A stretch of 38,953 bases of DNA from positions 1 to 38,953 of the forward strand of contig CALKDR010000031.1 of NCBI GenBank assembly GCA_938084175.1, written 5' to 3'. Both the position numbers and the translations under genes were made by a program. Below, one piece after another: positions 1-8,018 of the stretch. Each line of letters begins with the position of its first letter. Within the stretch, counting starts at the first letter, position 1. The stretch comes from an uncultured Campylobacterales bacterium. Its GTDB lineage: Bacteria > Campylobacterota > Campylobacteria > Campylobacterales > Arcobacteraceae. Below the pieces are notes generated by a model. It was not told the DNA's origin. It saw only the letters and a list, made by a program, of their open reading frames with translations, and ran no database searches.

Positions 1-257
1 TTTGATACATTTGGAAAAATACCACTTTGTGTTTCCCCAACTCTTCTCCACTTTATATCTGCAGGGTTATTATTTTGCTCATTACAAGCAACTTCACAAC
101 AATGACAACCAACACAAGCAGTTGCATCAAAATGGAATCTGTATTGCTCTCCCTCTTTGGGTTTTTCTATATCAATACTATAGTTTCCACATTGCATATT
201 AGTATCAGCTTTATGGTTTATAAAGTCTTCTAATGGTGTTGTTTCATTGCTACTCAT
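1..257 (-). CDS. 4Fe-4S ferredoxin-type electron transfer protein, 5' part only
   Basis: Only the first 85 codons are in the window; the gene continues past base 1. The start ATG lies two bases after the stop codon of the nitrite reductase gene, so the two are co-transcribed. Residues 47-57 carry a C-x2-C-x2-C-x3-C cluster (Cys47, 50, 53, 57, with an extra Cys52), followed by a WRRVGE stretch as in the iron-sulfur subunits of DMSO-reductase-type enzymes (DmsB/NrfC-like). Its place next to nitrate and nitrite reductase suggests it passes electrons to one of them; this is inference. A fused DmsC-like membrane anchor is possible but lies outside the window. Confidence 0.75.
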   Translation of the reverse strand, partial: MSSNETTPLEDFINHKADTNMQCGNYSIDIEKPKEGEQYRFHFDATACVGCHCCEVACNEQNNNPADIKWRRVGETQSGIFPNVS

Positions 258-259
258 AT

Positions 260-1861
260 TTAAGCTCCGATTCTACTTTGAATTTCTTCAATTTCTAAAT
301 GAGATAAAACTCTTGTATCAAAACTTTCAAAAGTTTCATTTTCAGTTTTTTCAGTTTTATAGATATTTAAAAGTTGGGCAGTTATTTTTTGAGCTTGTGG
401 AAGTGTAACAGCTTTTGTTAATTGTCTAGCTTCCAAAATAGCAGAGGCTGCTTTTCCACCAATAAAGATTTTAACTCCATAACATGAATTACCTTCTTCA
501 TCTTTTGCTTTTGCACCTTCAAATCCAATATCTGCAACACCGTGTATTCCACAACCTTTTGGACATGCTGACCAATACATTCTAACTTTTCCATCTTTTA
601 TTGGAACATTTTTATTTAAATACACAGCCATATCAATAGCATCAGGTTTTCCAGGAATTACACCAAAAGAACACTCTTTATTTCCAGCACATGCGATTTG
701 ATTGTTGAAGTAAATATTATGGAATGAATCATATTTTGTGTAAAGTTCTGAGTTTTTAATATCTTCTATATTTGCAGTATCAGTAATAATATAAAAACTT
801 TGTTCATATGTTAATCTAATAACACCGTCATATTTTTGTGCTAATATTGCAGCTTCTTTCAAATCACTTCCACAAAATATTCCAGAAGGAATACCAAAGT
901 GAATTGCACTTTTTTTATCTTTAAGTTCAATTGTTGATGAGTTATCAAGTGTAAATTCATCTTTTACAAGTAATTTTCCAGCATCACTTAAATCAAGTTT
1001 TGAGTCCTCTTTAATAGATTTTGCAAATTCTTCTAAACTAACTGCATCAAGAAGAAAAGTTAATCTATTTTTATTTCTATTATCTCTAAATCCATACTCT
1101 TTATATAAAGAAATTACTGAAGCAAATACTTCTTTTACTTGCGAAGGTTTAACAAAAAGATTTAAATCTCTAGCTTGAACACCAACTTTTCCTCCAAGAT
1201 ATAAGTTAAACCCAATTTCACCATCTTTTGAAGCTAAGGCAAAAGCACAGTCATTTCCAAAGATATTACAAGTATTAATACTATCACCTAAAATTGCAAT
1301 ATTAAATTTTCTAGGAAGTGTTCCCATCCAAGCTTCGTGGTTTTTGAATACTGATTGTATTTCTTCAAGTAATGGCATCGTTTCTATTGGAGATGTTTTA
1401 GAATATGAATCAAGTGGAGATGTTACAACACCTCTAAAGTTATCACCCGCACACTGAATTGCTGAGATTCCAACTTCGTTTAAATCTTTTAATAAAGATG
1501 GCAGTTCATTGAATTTTAAATATCTAAATTCAACTTGTCCTCTTGTTGTAATATCTATATAATCGTTTCCGTATTTTTTTGAAGATTCGGCTAGTTTTAA
1601 TGCTTGTTCAACTGACAATTGACCACCTGGAATTCTAATTCTTATAACAAAAGTTTCACTTGTGCCTTTGTCATATAAACCAAGACATTTTAAGAAGTGT
1701 TTTGTATGAGCGTCTGTTACAGTCTCTTCATACGAACCTTGACAAAACTCCTCGAAAGATTTTATAAAATCCATAGGATTTTGTTCTGCTTTCATTTTTT
1801 CTATTTTGTTAATCTTTTTATTTCTTAAATTGTGGGCATCTTGTAAAACTTGCATTATCAT
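260..1861 (-). CDS. nirA: Ferredoxin-type assimilatory nitrite reductase (siroheme, 4Fe-4S)
   Basis: A 533-residue member of the nitrite/sulfite reductase family that reduces nitrite to ammonium with six electrons in the cytoplasm. The siroheme/4Fe-4S ligands are visible as C-x5-C (Cys391, Cys397) and C-x3-C in CPKGC (Cys433, Cys437). The ITTRGQVEFRY block near residue 104 and the AGDNFRG block near 138 are typical of the family. The ATG at 1861 is preceded by TTGGAG, which supports this start over internal methionines. It lies downstream of the nitrate reductase gene and has its own 134-base upstream region with a candidate regulatory element. Sulfite reductase is the main alternative; the nitrate cluster argues for nitrite. 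Confidence 0.9.
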   Translation of the reverse strand: MIMQVLQDAHNLRNKKINKIEKMKAEQNPMDFIKSFEEFCQGSYEETVTDAHTKHFLKCLGLYDKGTSETFVIRIRIPGGQLSVEQALKLAESSKKYGNDYIDITTRGQVEFRYLKFNELPSLLKDLNEVGISAIQCAGDNFRGVVTSPLDSYSKTSPIETMPLLEEIQSVFKNHEAWMGTLPRKFNIAILGDSINTCNIFGNDCAFALASKDGEIGFNLYLGGKVGVQARDLNLFVKPSQVKEVFASVISLYKEYGFRDNRNKNRLTFLLDAVSLEEFAKSIKEDSKLDLSDAGKLLVKDEFTLDNSSTIELKDKKSAIHFGIPSGIFCGSDLKEAAILAQKYDGVIRLTYEQSFYIITDTANIEDIKNSELYTKYDSFHNIYFNNQIACAGNKECSFGVIPGKPDAIDMAVYLNKNVPIKDGKVRMYWSACPKGCGIHGVADIGFEGAKAKDEEGNSCYGVKIFIGGKAASAILEARQLTKAVTLPQAQKITAQLLNIYKTEKTENETFESFDTRVLSHLEIEEIQSRIGA

Positions 1862-1901
1862 AACTCCAAATTATATTTATTGTTATGATTTTATCCATTA
1901 T

Positions 1902-1941
1902 TTTATGTAAAATTAAAGTTTAACTATATAAAAAATAGACA
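1902..1941 (-). promoter_or_regulatory. Candidate regulatory element shared with the nitrate reductase promoter
   Basis: This 40-base stretch aligns without gaps to 4029-4068 at about 33 of 40 positions. An identical 10-base block (TTTATGTAAA on the plus strand) and an identical 14-base block (CTATATAAAAAATA) are separated by 12 variable bases in both. It lies 41 bases before the nirA start, against 45 bases for the partner element before the nitrate reductase. The same spacing and block layout suggest a common activator site or promoter; the high A+T content is a caution. Confidence 0.5.
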
Positions 1942-1948
1942 ATTGATT

Positions 1949-1986
1949 TAATACTACAAAAAATATTAGTAATTAATGTAGTATTA
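1949..1986. repeat. Inverted repeat between nitrate and nitrite reductase genes
   Basis: Perfect 10-base arms TAATACTACA (1949-1958) and TGTAGTATTA (1977-1986) are separated by 18 bases, and one more flanking pair extends each arm. No run of T follows on the minus strand, so a classical terminator is doubtful. The right arm overlaps the TTAAT-N5-ATTAA motif at 1973-1987, so the repeat may be an operator region rather than an RNA hairpin. Confidence 0.5.
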
Positions 1987-1987
1987 A
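1973..1987. promoter_or_regulatory. Candidate operator TTAAT-N5-ATTAA upstream of nirA
   Basis: TTAAT-GTAGT-ATTAA followed by G. It matches copies at 7173-7187, 7946-7960 and 8019-8033 with one or two differences. It is about 110 bases before the nirA start, a spacing similar to that of the copies before the other nitrate genes. A dyad of this form would suit a Crp/Fnr-type or other dimeric regulator; no regulator gene is in the window. Confidence 0.4.
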
Positions 1988-1995
1988 GAATTTGA

Positions 1996-3984
1996 TTAGA
2001 ATTTTTCTATCTTCACCGCAGAGTGATTATAATCAGGTTGAAAAGATTCTTTATCTAGTAAGTCATTTGTTAAGTAGTTTATTTCTCTATTACTAACAGG
2101 AACAAATATAGTATCAATTCTTATCTTGTCACTAAGTAGTGCTTTTGAATTAATTTCTCCTCTAATAGAAGATATTTTTATAATATCACCATCTTTGATA
2201 TTTAATGCTTTTGCATTTTTAGGATGGATTTCACAAAAATCTAAATCTTTAAATTTTAAAAGTGTTTTTGGTAAATTAGTTTTTGTACCACTATGCCATT
2301 GATCTCTTGTTCTTCCTGTTAATAATATAAAAGGATATTCTAAATTTGCTTTCTCAGATAGAAGTTTATTTTGAACAAAATGTAAATTTGCCTTTTTATT
2401 TTCTGTAAAAAACTGCTTATTTTTTCTAATGTCTTCACCCCAAATAAAAGGTTTATTCCCTACATCTTTATATGAGATTTCATGCATATTTAAATGAGGG
2501 TTTAATTTAGTCATTTCTTGATACTCTTCAAATATTTCTTGTGAGTTCTTAAAATTAAACTCTTTTTTAAAGCCTAATTCTTGTGCAATTAGTTGAAAGA
2601 TTTCCCAATCAGCTTTACAATCTATTGAAGTTCTAGTTAATTTTTCTTGTTTTGTAATAGTCCTATCTAAGTTTGTTTGAGTACCTTCTTTTTCACCCCA
2701 AGGAGCTGCGGGAAGTTTAATATGTGCAAAATTTGATGTTTCAGAATTTTCATATGCATTTATTTCAACAACTAATGGAATTTCTTTGATAAGTTTTTCT
2801 ACTTTATTTCTATTTGGTAAATGGTAAACTGGGTCTGTATGACAAATGATTAATACATCAAGTTTTGCTTCCATCATTTGAGTTGCTGTAAGACCTACTT
2901 TATTATCAATATTTTTTGTATTCCAAAATTGTGACACTTTTTTAATTGATTCTTTATCAAAACCAAAATGAACAGCAAGCATAGTTGAAAGTCCGCCAAC
3001 TTCTCTACCTCCCATTGCATTTGGTTGTCCTGTTAATGAAAATGGACCATTACCCTGTGTGAATATTTTCCCCGTTAATAAGTGAGTATTTATTAAAGCA
3101 AGACTTTTATCAACTCCTTGAGAAGACTGGTTTAACCCCATAGTCCAAGCACTTATAATATTTGGAGAATTTTTATATAAAAGCCAAAAATCTTCAAATT
3201 GTTCTTTTGTTAAACCAGTTCTTTTTAACATTTTTGTAACAGGAATTCTTTTGAACTTATTTTTTAAAAGTTCATAGTTATTTACATAATCTTTAATAAA
3301 TTCTTCATCAACAAGATTTTCATCAATTATTCTTTTTGAAACAAGATTAAAAAAATCAATATCACTATTTGGTTTTAAAGGAAGATGTAAATCAGCTATT
3401 TTTGCAGTATCTGTAAACCTAGGATCAATAACAACTATTTTTAATCCAGCTTTTTTTGCTCTTTTAATACGGTTATGAAAAACGACATGAGCTTCAGCTG
3501 TATTTGCACCTGCAAGTATTAATAAATCTGCATGGTGAACATCTTCCATTCTAACAGGAACATAATCAATACCAAATGCTTTTTTATGAGCTGTTACTGC
3601 ACTTGACATACATGTTCTACTATTTGTGTCTACATTATTAGTACCAATAAAACCTTTTCCTAGTTTATTAGCAAGATAATAATCTTCTGTTAGAAGTTGA
3701 CCTGATAAATAAAATCCAATTTTTTCTTTTGAAGTAGATTTAATTTTCTGAGATATTGTGCTTATCGCATTTTCCCAAGAAGTTATTTTATATTCATTAT
3801 TTATATTTTCTCTTATATGTGGTCTAAGTAATCTTGATGGAGTTTGTATACTTATAAGTTCTGATATTCCTTTTGAACAAAGTTTTCCTTCATTTACAGG
3901 ATATGCTAAGTCTCCTATAAGCTTATCTTCCTCAAATTCTATACCACAACCAACTCCACAATAACCACAAACAGACTTAACCAT
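1996..3984 (-). CDS. nasA: Assimilatory nitrate reductase, molybdopterin catalytic subunit
   Basis: A 662-residue molybdopterin oxidoreductase of the NasA/NarB type that reduces nitrate to nitrite in the cytoplasm. The N-terminal 4Fe-4S ligands are Cys6, Cys9, Cys13 and Cys36. The NSRTCMSS block places the molybdenum ligand at Cys125. The start lacks a Tat signal, as expected for an assimilatory enzyme. The C-terminal molybdopterin-dinucleotide-binding domain includes TGRTRDQWHSGTKT. It ends without the 2Fe-2S (BFD-like) tail of enterobacterial NasA, so it resembles the shorter cyanobacterial NarB and needs a separate electron donor, perhaps the ferredoxin-type protein at 1-257. Formate dehydrogenase is a related alternative, but the neighbours are all nitrate genes. 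The symbol differs between organisms (nasA, nasC, narB). Confidence 0.88.
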   Translation of the reverse strand: MVKSVCGYCGVGCGIEFEEDKLIGDLAYPVNEGKLCSKGISELISIQTPSRLLRPHIRENINNEYKITSWENAISTISQKIKSTSKEKIGFYLSGQLLTEDYYLANKLGKGFIGTNNVDTNSRTCMSSAVTAHKKAFGIDYVPVRMEDVHHADLLILAGANTAEAHVVFHNRIKRAKKAGLKIVVIDPRFTDTAKIADLHLPLKPNSDIDFFNLVSKRIIDENLVDEEFIKDYVNNYELLKNKFKRIPVTKMLKRTGLTKEQFEDFWLLYKNSPNIISAWTMGLNQSSQGVDKSLALINTHLLTGKIFTQGNGPFSLTGQPNAMGGREVGGLSTMLAVHFGFDKESIKKVSQFWNTKNIDNKVGLTATQMMEAKLDVLIICHTDPVYHLPNRNKVEKLIKEIPLVVEINAYENSETSNFAHIKLPAAPWGEKEGTQTNLDRTITKQEKLTRTSIDCKADWEIFQLIAQELGFKKEFNFKNSQEIFEEYQEMTKLNPHLNMHEISYKDVGNKPFIWGEDIRKNKQFFTENKKANLHFVQNKLLSEKANLEYPFILLTGRTRDQWHSGTKTNLPKTLLKFKDLDFCEIHPKNAKALNIKDGDIIKISSIRGEINSKALLSDKIRIDTIFVPVSNREINYLTNDLLDKESFQPDYNHSAVKIEKF

Positions 3985-4028
3985 ATTCTACTACCTTAAT
4001 CATTTAATAATAGAAATTATACATTATA

Positions 4029-4068
4029 TTTATGTAAAGTTAAGAATAGACTATATAAAAAATATACA
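4029..4068 (-). promoter_or_regulatory. Candidate regulatory element of the nitrate reductase promoter
   Basis: Partner of the element at 1902-1941, with the two identical blocks TTTATGTAAA and CTATATAAAAAATA at the same separation. A good -10 candidate (TGTATAAT read on the minus strand, near 4020) lies between the element and the start at 3984, which places the element about where an activator would bind. It also overlaps the untranslated tail of the kinase gene that ends at 4072. Confidence 0.5.
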
Positions 4069-4071
4069 GAT

Positions 4072-5697
4072 TTATGAAATTTTTAGAAATAAATAAATAT
4101 TTATAAATAAAGAAATAGCAAAAGAAATTTTATAAACTTTTAATGGATTTCTTTTTAGTAAAGGTGTATTTTTATTAAAAAATGGCAATACCTTATTAGG
4201 ATTATCAAGTTCAAATTTCATCATAGAATAATTTGAATATCTTGTTTCTTGATCAACGCAAGTTGCTCTTAATATAATACTTTCTAACCATAAAGGAATA
4301 TTTTTATTATATTTTTGAGGAAGTTTTACATCTTTAAAATTTGGATTTTGGAATGGTTCTATCTCTCCGTAAGGAAAAGAAGTAGTTAAAGATTCATATA
4401 AAGTAACACCAATTGAGTAAAGTTCAGTTTTCTCATTAATAGCAGATTCTTGAAATCTTTCAGGTGCTAAATAAGATGGAGTTCCTGCTTTATTTATTAG
4501 TGAGAATATTTCAGTAATTGAACCAAAATCTATTACTTTAAAAATTCTTTTTCCATCTCTTTGCATAACTATAATATTCTCAGGTTTTATATCACCATGA
4601 ACAAGATTGAATTTCAATAAGTATTGACTCATTGAAAGCAAAGTTCTTGCAAGTGTTATAGATTCTTCAATTGATAGAGTTCTTTTCTTTAAATACTGTT
4701 TTAAAGTAATTCCCTCAAGTTTTGTCATTATATAATATCTAGCTGATCTTTGTTTAGGTACTACTGATTTTGGAAAGAATCCTGCTTTTAATCTTTTTGC
4801 ATTCCAAACTTCTTTTGTATATAAATCTAAAATATCTTCATTATCTAAAGCTTCATAGGGAGCAAATTTTATTACATACTCTTTTGAATTCTTTTCACAA
4901 ACCCATGTTCTGTCATTTTGTATTAAAGATAGCGTTAATTTATATCCATCAATTATATCACCTCTATTTAGTTTAACAGGAATATCAAGAGGAAGGTCTT
5001 TATATTTTTGTATTTGGTCTGTTTCATTTATCTCTAAAATTACAGCTGTTGTATCATCAGGAAGATTCTCATCAACAAGTGAACTAGCTTTTTTTACAAT
5101 ATGATAAGCACCATTTACAAGATGTTTCATAAGCATATTTTCACTCATTAATGAATACAAACCATCACTACACATCAAGATTTTGTCATCTTTATGGATA
5201 TTATTTTCAAAATAAAATACTTCAACGTCTTTATCAATTCCAATAGCATCTGTTAAAACACTATCCATTCCCTCTTCATTATGATCATGAGAAAGTTGAG
5301 TTAAAACTTTATCTCTGTATAAATATATTCTAGAATCACCAACATTTGCTGCATATAATCTATTTCCTTTTATAACACAAACTGTAACAGTTGTTACTAA
5401 TTCAGGTCGTTCATAATCTTGCATTGATTGTGCATATAAAATAGAATTAATAGATTTTAAATATGTTTTGATAGCTTTTTCCATACTCCAAGTTTTTGGA
5501 ATATTTTTAAAGTTGGTAATTAAGTGATTGGTAACTTTTTTAGCAGCAAGCGCACCTTCATCAGCAGAACCAACACCGTCACATACAACTGCAATTGTTA
5601 AGTCATTAAATTGTTTGATTTCATAATAATCATCGCCTGTTAATTCTTGTCTTTTTGCTAGTGAAAAACCTGATGTTGTGATATTTGCTTTACTCAA
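4072..5697 (-). CDS. Bifunctional PP2C-type phosphatase and Ser/Thr protein kinase fusion
   Basis: A 541-residue fusion. Residues 1-225 are a PP2C phosphatase with metal-binding motifs DGVG (Asp40), GDSR (120-123), SDGL (Asp178) and DDTT (214-217). Residues 245-500 are a Hanks-type kinase with Lys277 in VIK, Glu296, the catalytic loop HGDIKPEN (Asp369), DFG (390-392) and APE (411-413). The glycine-rich loop is not recognisable and the usual DxWS aspartate is a glutamate. A hydrophobic segment at about 521-539 probably anchors it in the membrane. The start is TTG after AAAGGTG. It lies between nitrate reductase and NarK. A similar fusion is found beside nitrate assimilation genes in Pseudomonas (PA1782 region), which suggests a conserved but unproven control role. 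Confidence 0.88.
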   Translation of the reverse strand: MSKANITTSGFSLAKRQELTGDDYYEIKQFNDLTIAVVCDGVGSADEGALAAKKVTNHLITNFKNIPKTWSMEKAIKTYLKSINSILYAQSMQDYERPELVTTVTVCVIKGNRLYAANVGDSRIYLYRDKVLTQLSHDHNEEGMDSVLTDAIGIDKDVEVFYFENNIHKDDKILMCSDGLYSLMSENMLMKHLVNGAYHIVKKASSLVDENLPDDTTAVILEINETDQIQKYKDLPLDIPVKLNRGDIIDGYKLTLSLIQNDRTWVCEKNSKEYVIKFAPYEALDNEDILDLYTKEVWNAKRLKAGFFPKSVVPKQRSARYYIMTKLEGITLKQYLKKRTLSIEESITLARTLLSMSQYLLKFNLVHGDIKPENIIVMQRDGKRIFKVIDFGSITEIFSLINKAGTPSYLAPERFQESAINEKTELYSIGVTLYESLTTSFPYGEIEPFQNPNFKDVKLPQKYNKNIPLWLESIILRATCVDQETRYSNYSMMKFELDNPNKVLPFFNKNTPLLKRNPLKVYKISFAISLFINIYLFLKIS

Positions 5698-5755
5698 TGT
5701 GTCACCTTTTTTTATACTTAAATTAAGACTTGATATAAAATTTTAATTTAAATAT

Positions 5756-5777
5756 AAAAAGAGCCTTAGCTCTTTTT
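5756..5777. terminator. Bidirectional intrinsic terminator after narK
   Basis: Nine-base arms AAAAAGAGC and GCTCTTTTT enclose the loop CTTA. The flanking A and T runs make it work on either strand. It overlaps the narK stop codon and separates narK from the downstream kinase gene, so the kinase probably has its own promoter. Confidence 0.85.
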
Positions 5778-7056
5778 ATATTCTACCACCTGCGCTTACT
5801 CCCCAAGTAGTTCTCCATCTTGTTTTAACAAGTGAGATTCCTGAGATTGCAACAAACACAACAATTGCAAAGATTAAGAAGCCTGCAGTATATCCGTCAA
5901 ATGCACCTTTTGACCAACCAAGTGTTTTAATTAAAGCTGTTCCACCAAGTCCACCAGCACATCCTACAATACCAGTCATAATACCAATATCTTTACCAAA
6001 TCTTTGAGGAACTAACTGGAATACTGCACCATTTGCCATACCAAGATTTGCCATGATTAAGAATAATACGAAAATTGCAATTCCAAATGGCAAAGCAACA
6101 GTAGCATTTACAATTGCTAATAACGCAACAGTACCATAAAAGAAATAAAGTGATTTAACACCACCAATTTTATCAGCAACTGCTCCACCAACAGGTCTTA
6201 AAATAGCACCTGCAAAGATACATAAAGCACCAAAGTATCCAGCAATAACTTTTACATTCGATTCATCTAAAACATCAAGACCAAATGCTGCCATATCTAC
6301 TTGATATGTATTCATTAAATAAACTTTCATATATCCAGCAAATCCAACAAAACCACCAAATGAAACAGCATAGAATAAACAGAACCACCATGTATCTTTA
6401 TCTTTTAAAAGTTTAACATAATCTTTTAATTTCTTTGGATTCTTTTTATATACTTCTTCAGGAGCATCTTTTGCTAAGAATAAATATGCGATAAATACAA
6501 CAATAGCCATTGCAGCACCTACACCAAATACAGAAGCCCATCCCCAAATTTCAGCAATTTTTGGAGCAAATAAGAAGTCAATTACAACACCAATATTACC
6601 AGCACCTGCAATTCCTAAAACAACACCTTGAAGTTTTGGCGGATACCATTGACCAGCTTGAGGAAGTGCAACTGCAAATGAAGCTCCTGCAAAACCAAGA
6701 CCAAGTGCTACAACTAATAATGCGTTATATGTAATATTTTCACCTTGAAAAAATGCAGTTAATAAAGCTGCTATTACAATAGCTTGAGAAATAAGTGCTG
6801 TAGTCTTAGCACCAATTTTATCTACTCCAAATCCTAGCAAGATTCTAAGAATTGCTCCCGAAAGAATTGGCAGTGAAAGTAAAGTTGCTTTTTCACCTGC
6901 TGTCATAATATGACCTGTTAAAGCTAATGCTTCAGCAATCTCTGTACTTAGAGGTCCTAACATTGTCCATACCATGAAACTCATATCAAAATAAAGAAAA
7001 GCCATAAACAACGTTGGTGCGTGGCCTTTTCCTTTTAAATCTTTTAATCCTGCCAT
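5776..7056 (-). CDS. narK: Nitrate/nitrite transporter, major facilitator family
   Basis: A 426-residue inner membrane protein of the NarK/NasA-type nitrate-nitrite porter family with about twelve hydrophobic segments. Features include the early DMSFMVWTMLGPL segment, ILRILLGFGVDKIGAK after the second pair of helices, and glycine-rich helices such as GLGFAGASFAVALPQAGQWYP and GCAGGLGG. It should import nitrate for the reductases on the same strand. AAGGGA lies before the ATG, and a TATAAT box at 7075-7080 (minus strand) is close upstream. The short, single-unit form fits an assimilatory transporter; export of nitrite cannot be excluded. Confidence 0.9.
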   Translation of the reverse strand: MAGLKDLKGKGHAPTLFMAFLYFDMSFMVWTMLGPLSTEIAEALALTGHIMTAGEKATLLSLPILSGAILRILLGFGVDKIGAKTTALISQAIVIAALLTAFFQGENITYNALLVVALGLGFAGASFAVALPQAGQWYPPKLQGVVLGIAGAGNIGVVIDFLFAPKIAEIWGWASVFGVGAAMAIVVFIAYLFLAKDAPEEVYKKNPKKLKDYVKLLKDKDTWWFCLFYAVSFGGFVGFAGYMKVYLMNTYQVDMAAFGLDVLDESNVKVIAGYFGALCIFAGAILRPVGGAVADKIGGVKSLYFFYGTVALLAIVNATVALPFGIAIFVLFLIMANLGMANGAVFQLVPQRFGKDIGIMTGIVGCAGGLGGTALIKTLGWSKGAFDGYTAGFLIFAIVVFVAISGISLVKTRWRTTWGVSAGGRI

Positions 7057-7074
7057 TTTATTCCCTTTAATGTA

Positions 7075-7080
7075 ATTATA
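7075..7080 (-). promoter_or_regulatory. -10 promoter box of narK
   Basis: TATAAT on the minus strand, 18 bases upstream of the narK ATG. This leaves a short leader that includes the AAGGGA ribosome binding site. No clear -35 box is visible, which is usual in this phylum. Confidence 0.6.
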
Positions 7081-7172
7081 AGTTTATTGTATATGCTTTT
7101 GAAAGTAATATTGCGAGTTATATGTATATTAATTAAACAATTAGGAAAGTAAATAAAGAATATGAAAAAAGT

Positions 7173-7187
7173 TTAATGTAATATTAA
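7173..7187. promoter_or_regulatory. Candidate operator TTAAT-N5-ATTAA between narK and the DUF2071 gene
   Basis: TTAAT-GTAAT-ATTAA in the divergent promoter region. The 17 bases at 7174-7190 are identical to 8020-8036 before the nitrate-binding protein gene. It lies about 120 bases from the narK start and 100 bases from the gene at 7281, so it could control both. Confidence 0.5.
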
Positions 7188-7246
7188 GTTTAGAAAACAT
7201 TAAATGAAAAGACAAATAATCTATATTAAAATTCATAAGCTTTTTT

Positions 7247-7252
7247 TATAAT
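7247..7252 (+). promoter_or_regulatory. -10 promoter box of the DUF2071 gene
   Basis: TATAAT lies 28 bases upstream of the ATG at 7281, with an AAGGAAAG ribosome binding site between them. The operator-like dyad at 7173-7187 is 60 bases further upstream. Confidence 0.55.
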
Positions 7253-7280
7253 ATAAAATAATTTATAAAAAAGGAAAGCA

Positions 7281-7943
7281 ATGGAAAAAGGCTGGAATCA
7301 ATTATGGAAAAATTTATTATTTCAACATTTTGAAATAGAAGATATTAATACTCTCAAAAAGTATCTACCAAAAAATTGTACTTTTGATAGTTTTAATGGC
7401 AAATATTATCTTGGATTAGTTTCTATGAATATGACCGATGTTAAACACAAAAGTACAGGTGATTTTGTATGGTTCAAAAATTATAATGAATTAAATGTAC
7501 GAACTTATATTATTCATAATGGTAAACCAGGAGTATTATTTTTAAGTTTAGATGTAAATAGTTTTATCTCTTTTTTTGGTGCAAGAATTCTTTATGGGTT
7601 ACCTTATAGAATGAGTAAGTATGAAGTTATTGATAATAAAGTGTCTTCTTTTAGAAACTCAAAATTGCAATTTCAAAGTGAATATAAAATTACTTCATAT
7701 AAAAAAGTTTATGAAAAAGAATCATTTGCTTATTGGAGTACACAAAGATATTTTTTTGCTAATAAATATTTAGGGATAAGTTTTAAAGGTGAAATTACTC
7801 ATAAACCATGGGAGCTTTGTACTGCAAAAGTTAATAATAGTAATTTAGAAGTATTAAATGAATTTAATATAAAGACACAACACCCTGATATATTATTTTG
7901 TAAAGAAATTCAAGTTCAAACGAATAAACTTGAACGTATTTAA
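7281..7943 (+). CDS. DUF2071 (YqjF-like) protein of unknown function
   Basis: A 220-residue soluble protein without signal peptide or membrane segment. The block LNVRTYIIHNGKPGVLFLSLD near residue 73 and the following ARILYGLPYR match the DUF2071/YqjF family, whose fold is related to acetoacetate decarboxylase. No function in nitrate metabolism is established. It is divergent from narK and shares the operator-like dyad with it, and it lies just before the nitrate ABC transporter genes, so co-regulation with nitrate genes is plausible. A perfect inverted repeat directly follows its stop codon. Confidence 0.7.
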   Translation: MEKGWNQLWKNLLFQHFEIEDINTLKKYLPKNCTFDSFNGKYYLGLVSMNMTDVKHKSTGDFVWFKNYNELNVRTYIIHNGKPGVLFLSLDVNSFISFFGARILYGLPYRMSKYEVIDNKVSSFRNSKLQFQSEYKITSYKKVYEKESFAYWSTQRYFFANKYLGISFKGEITHKPWELCTAKVNNSNLEVLNEFNIKTQHPDILFCKEIQVQTNKLERI

Positions 7944-7945
7944 TT

Positions 7946-7978
7946 TTAATGAAATATTAAGAGCTAATATTTCATTAA
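7946..7978 (+). terminator. Perfect inverted repeat after the DUF2071 gene
   Basis: Fourteen-base perfect arms (7946-7959 and 7965-7978) enclose the five-base loop AGAGC. It starts two bases after the stop codon and is likely a terminator, although no strong T run follows directly. The left arm also contains TTAAT-GAAAT-ATTAA, one base different from the operator-like dyad of this locus, so a DNA-binding role is an alternative. Confidence 0.6.
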
Positions 7979-8018
7979 ATGGTTAATCTTAAGACTTTTT
8001 ACCCTTGTTCATAACAAT

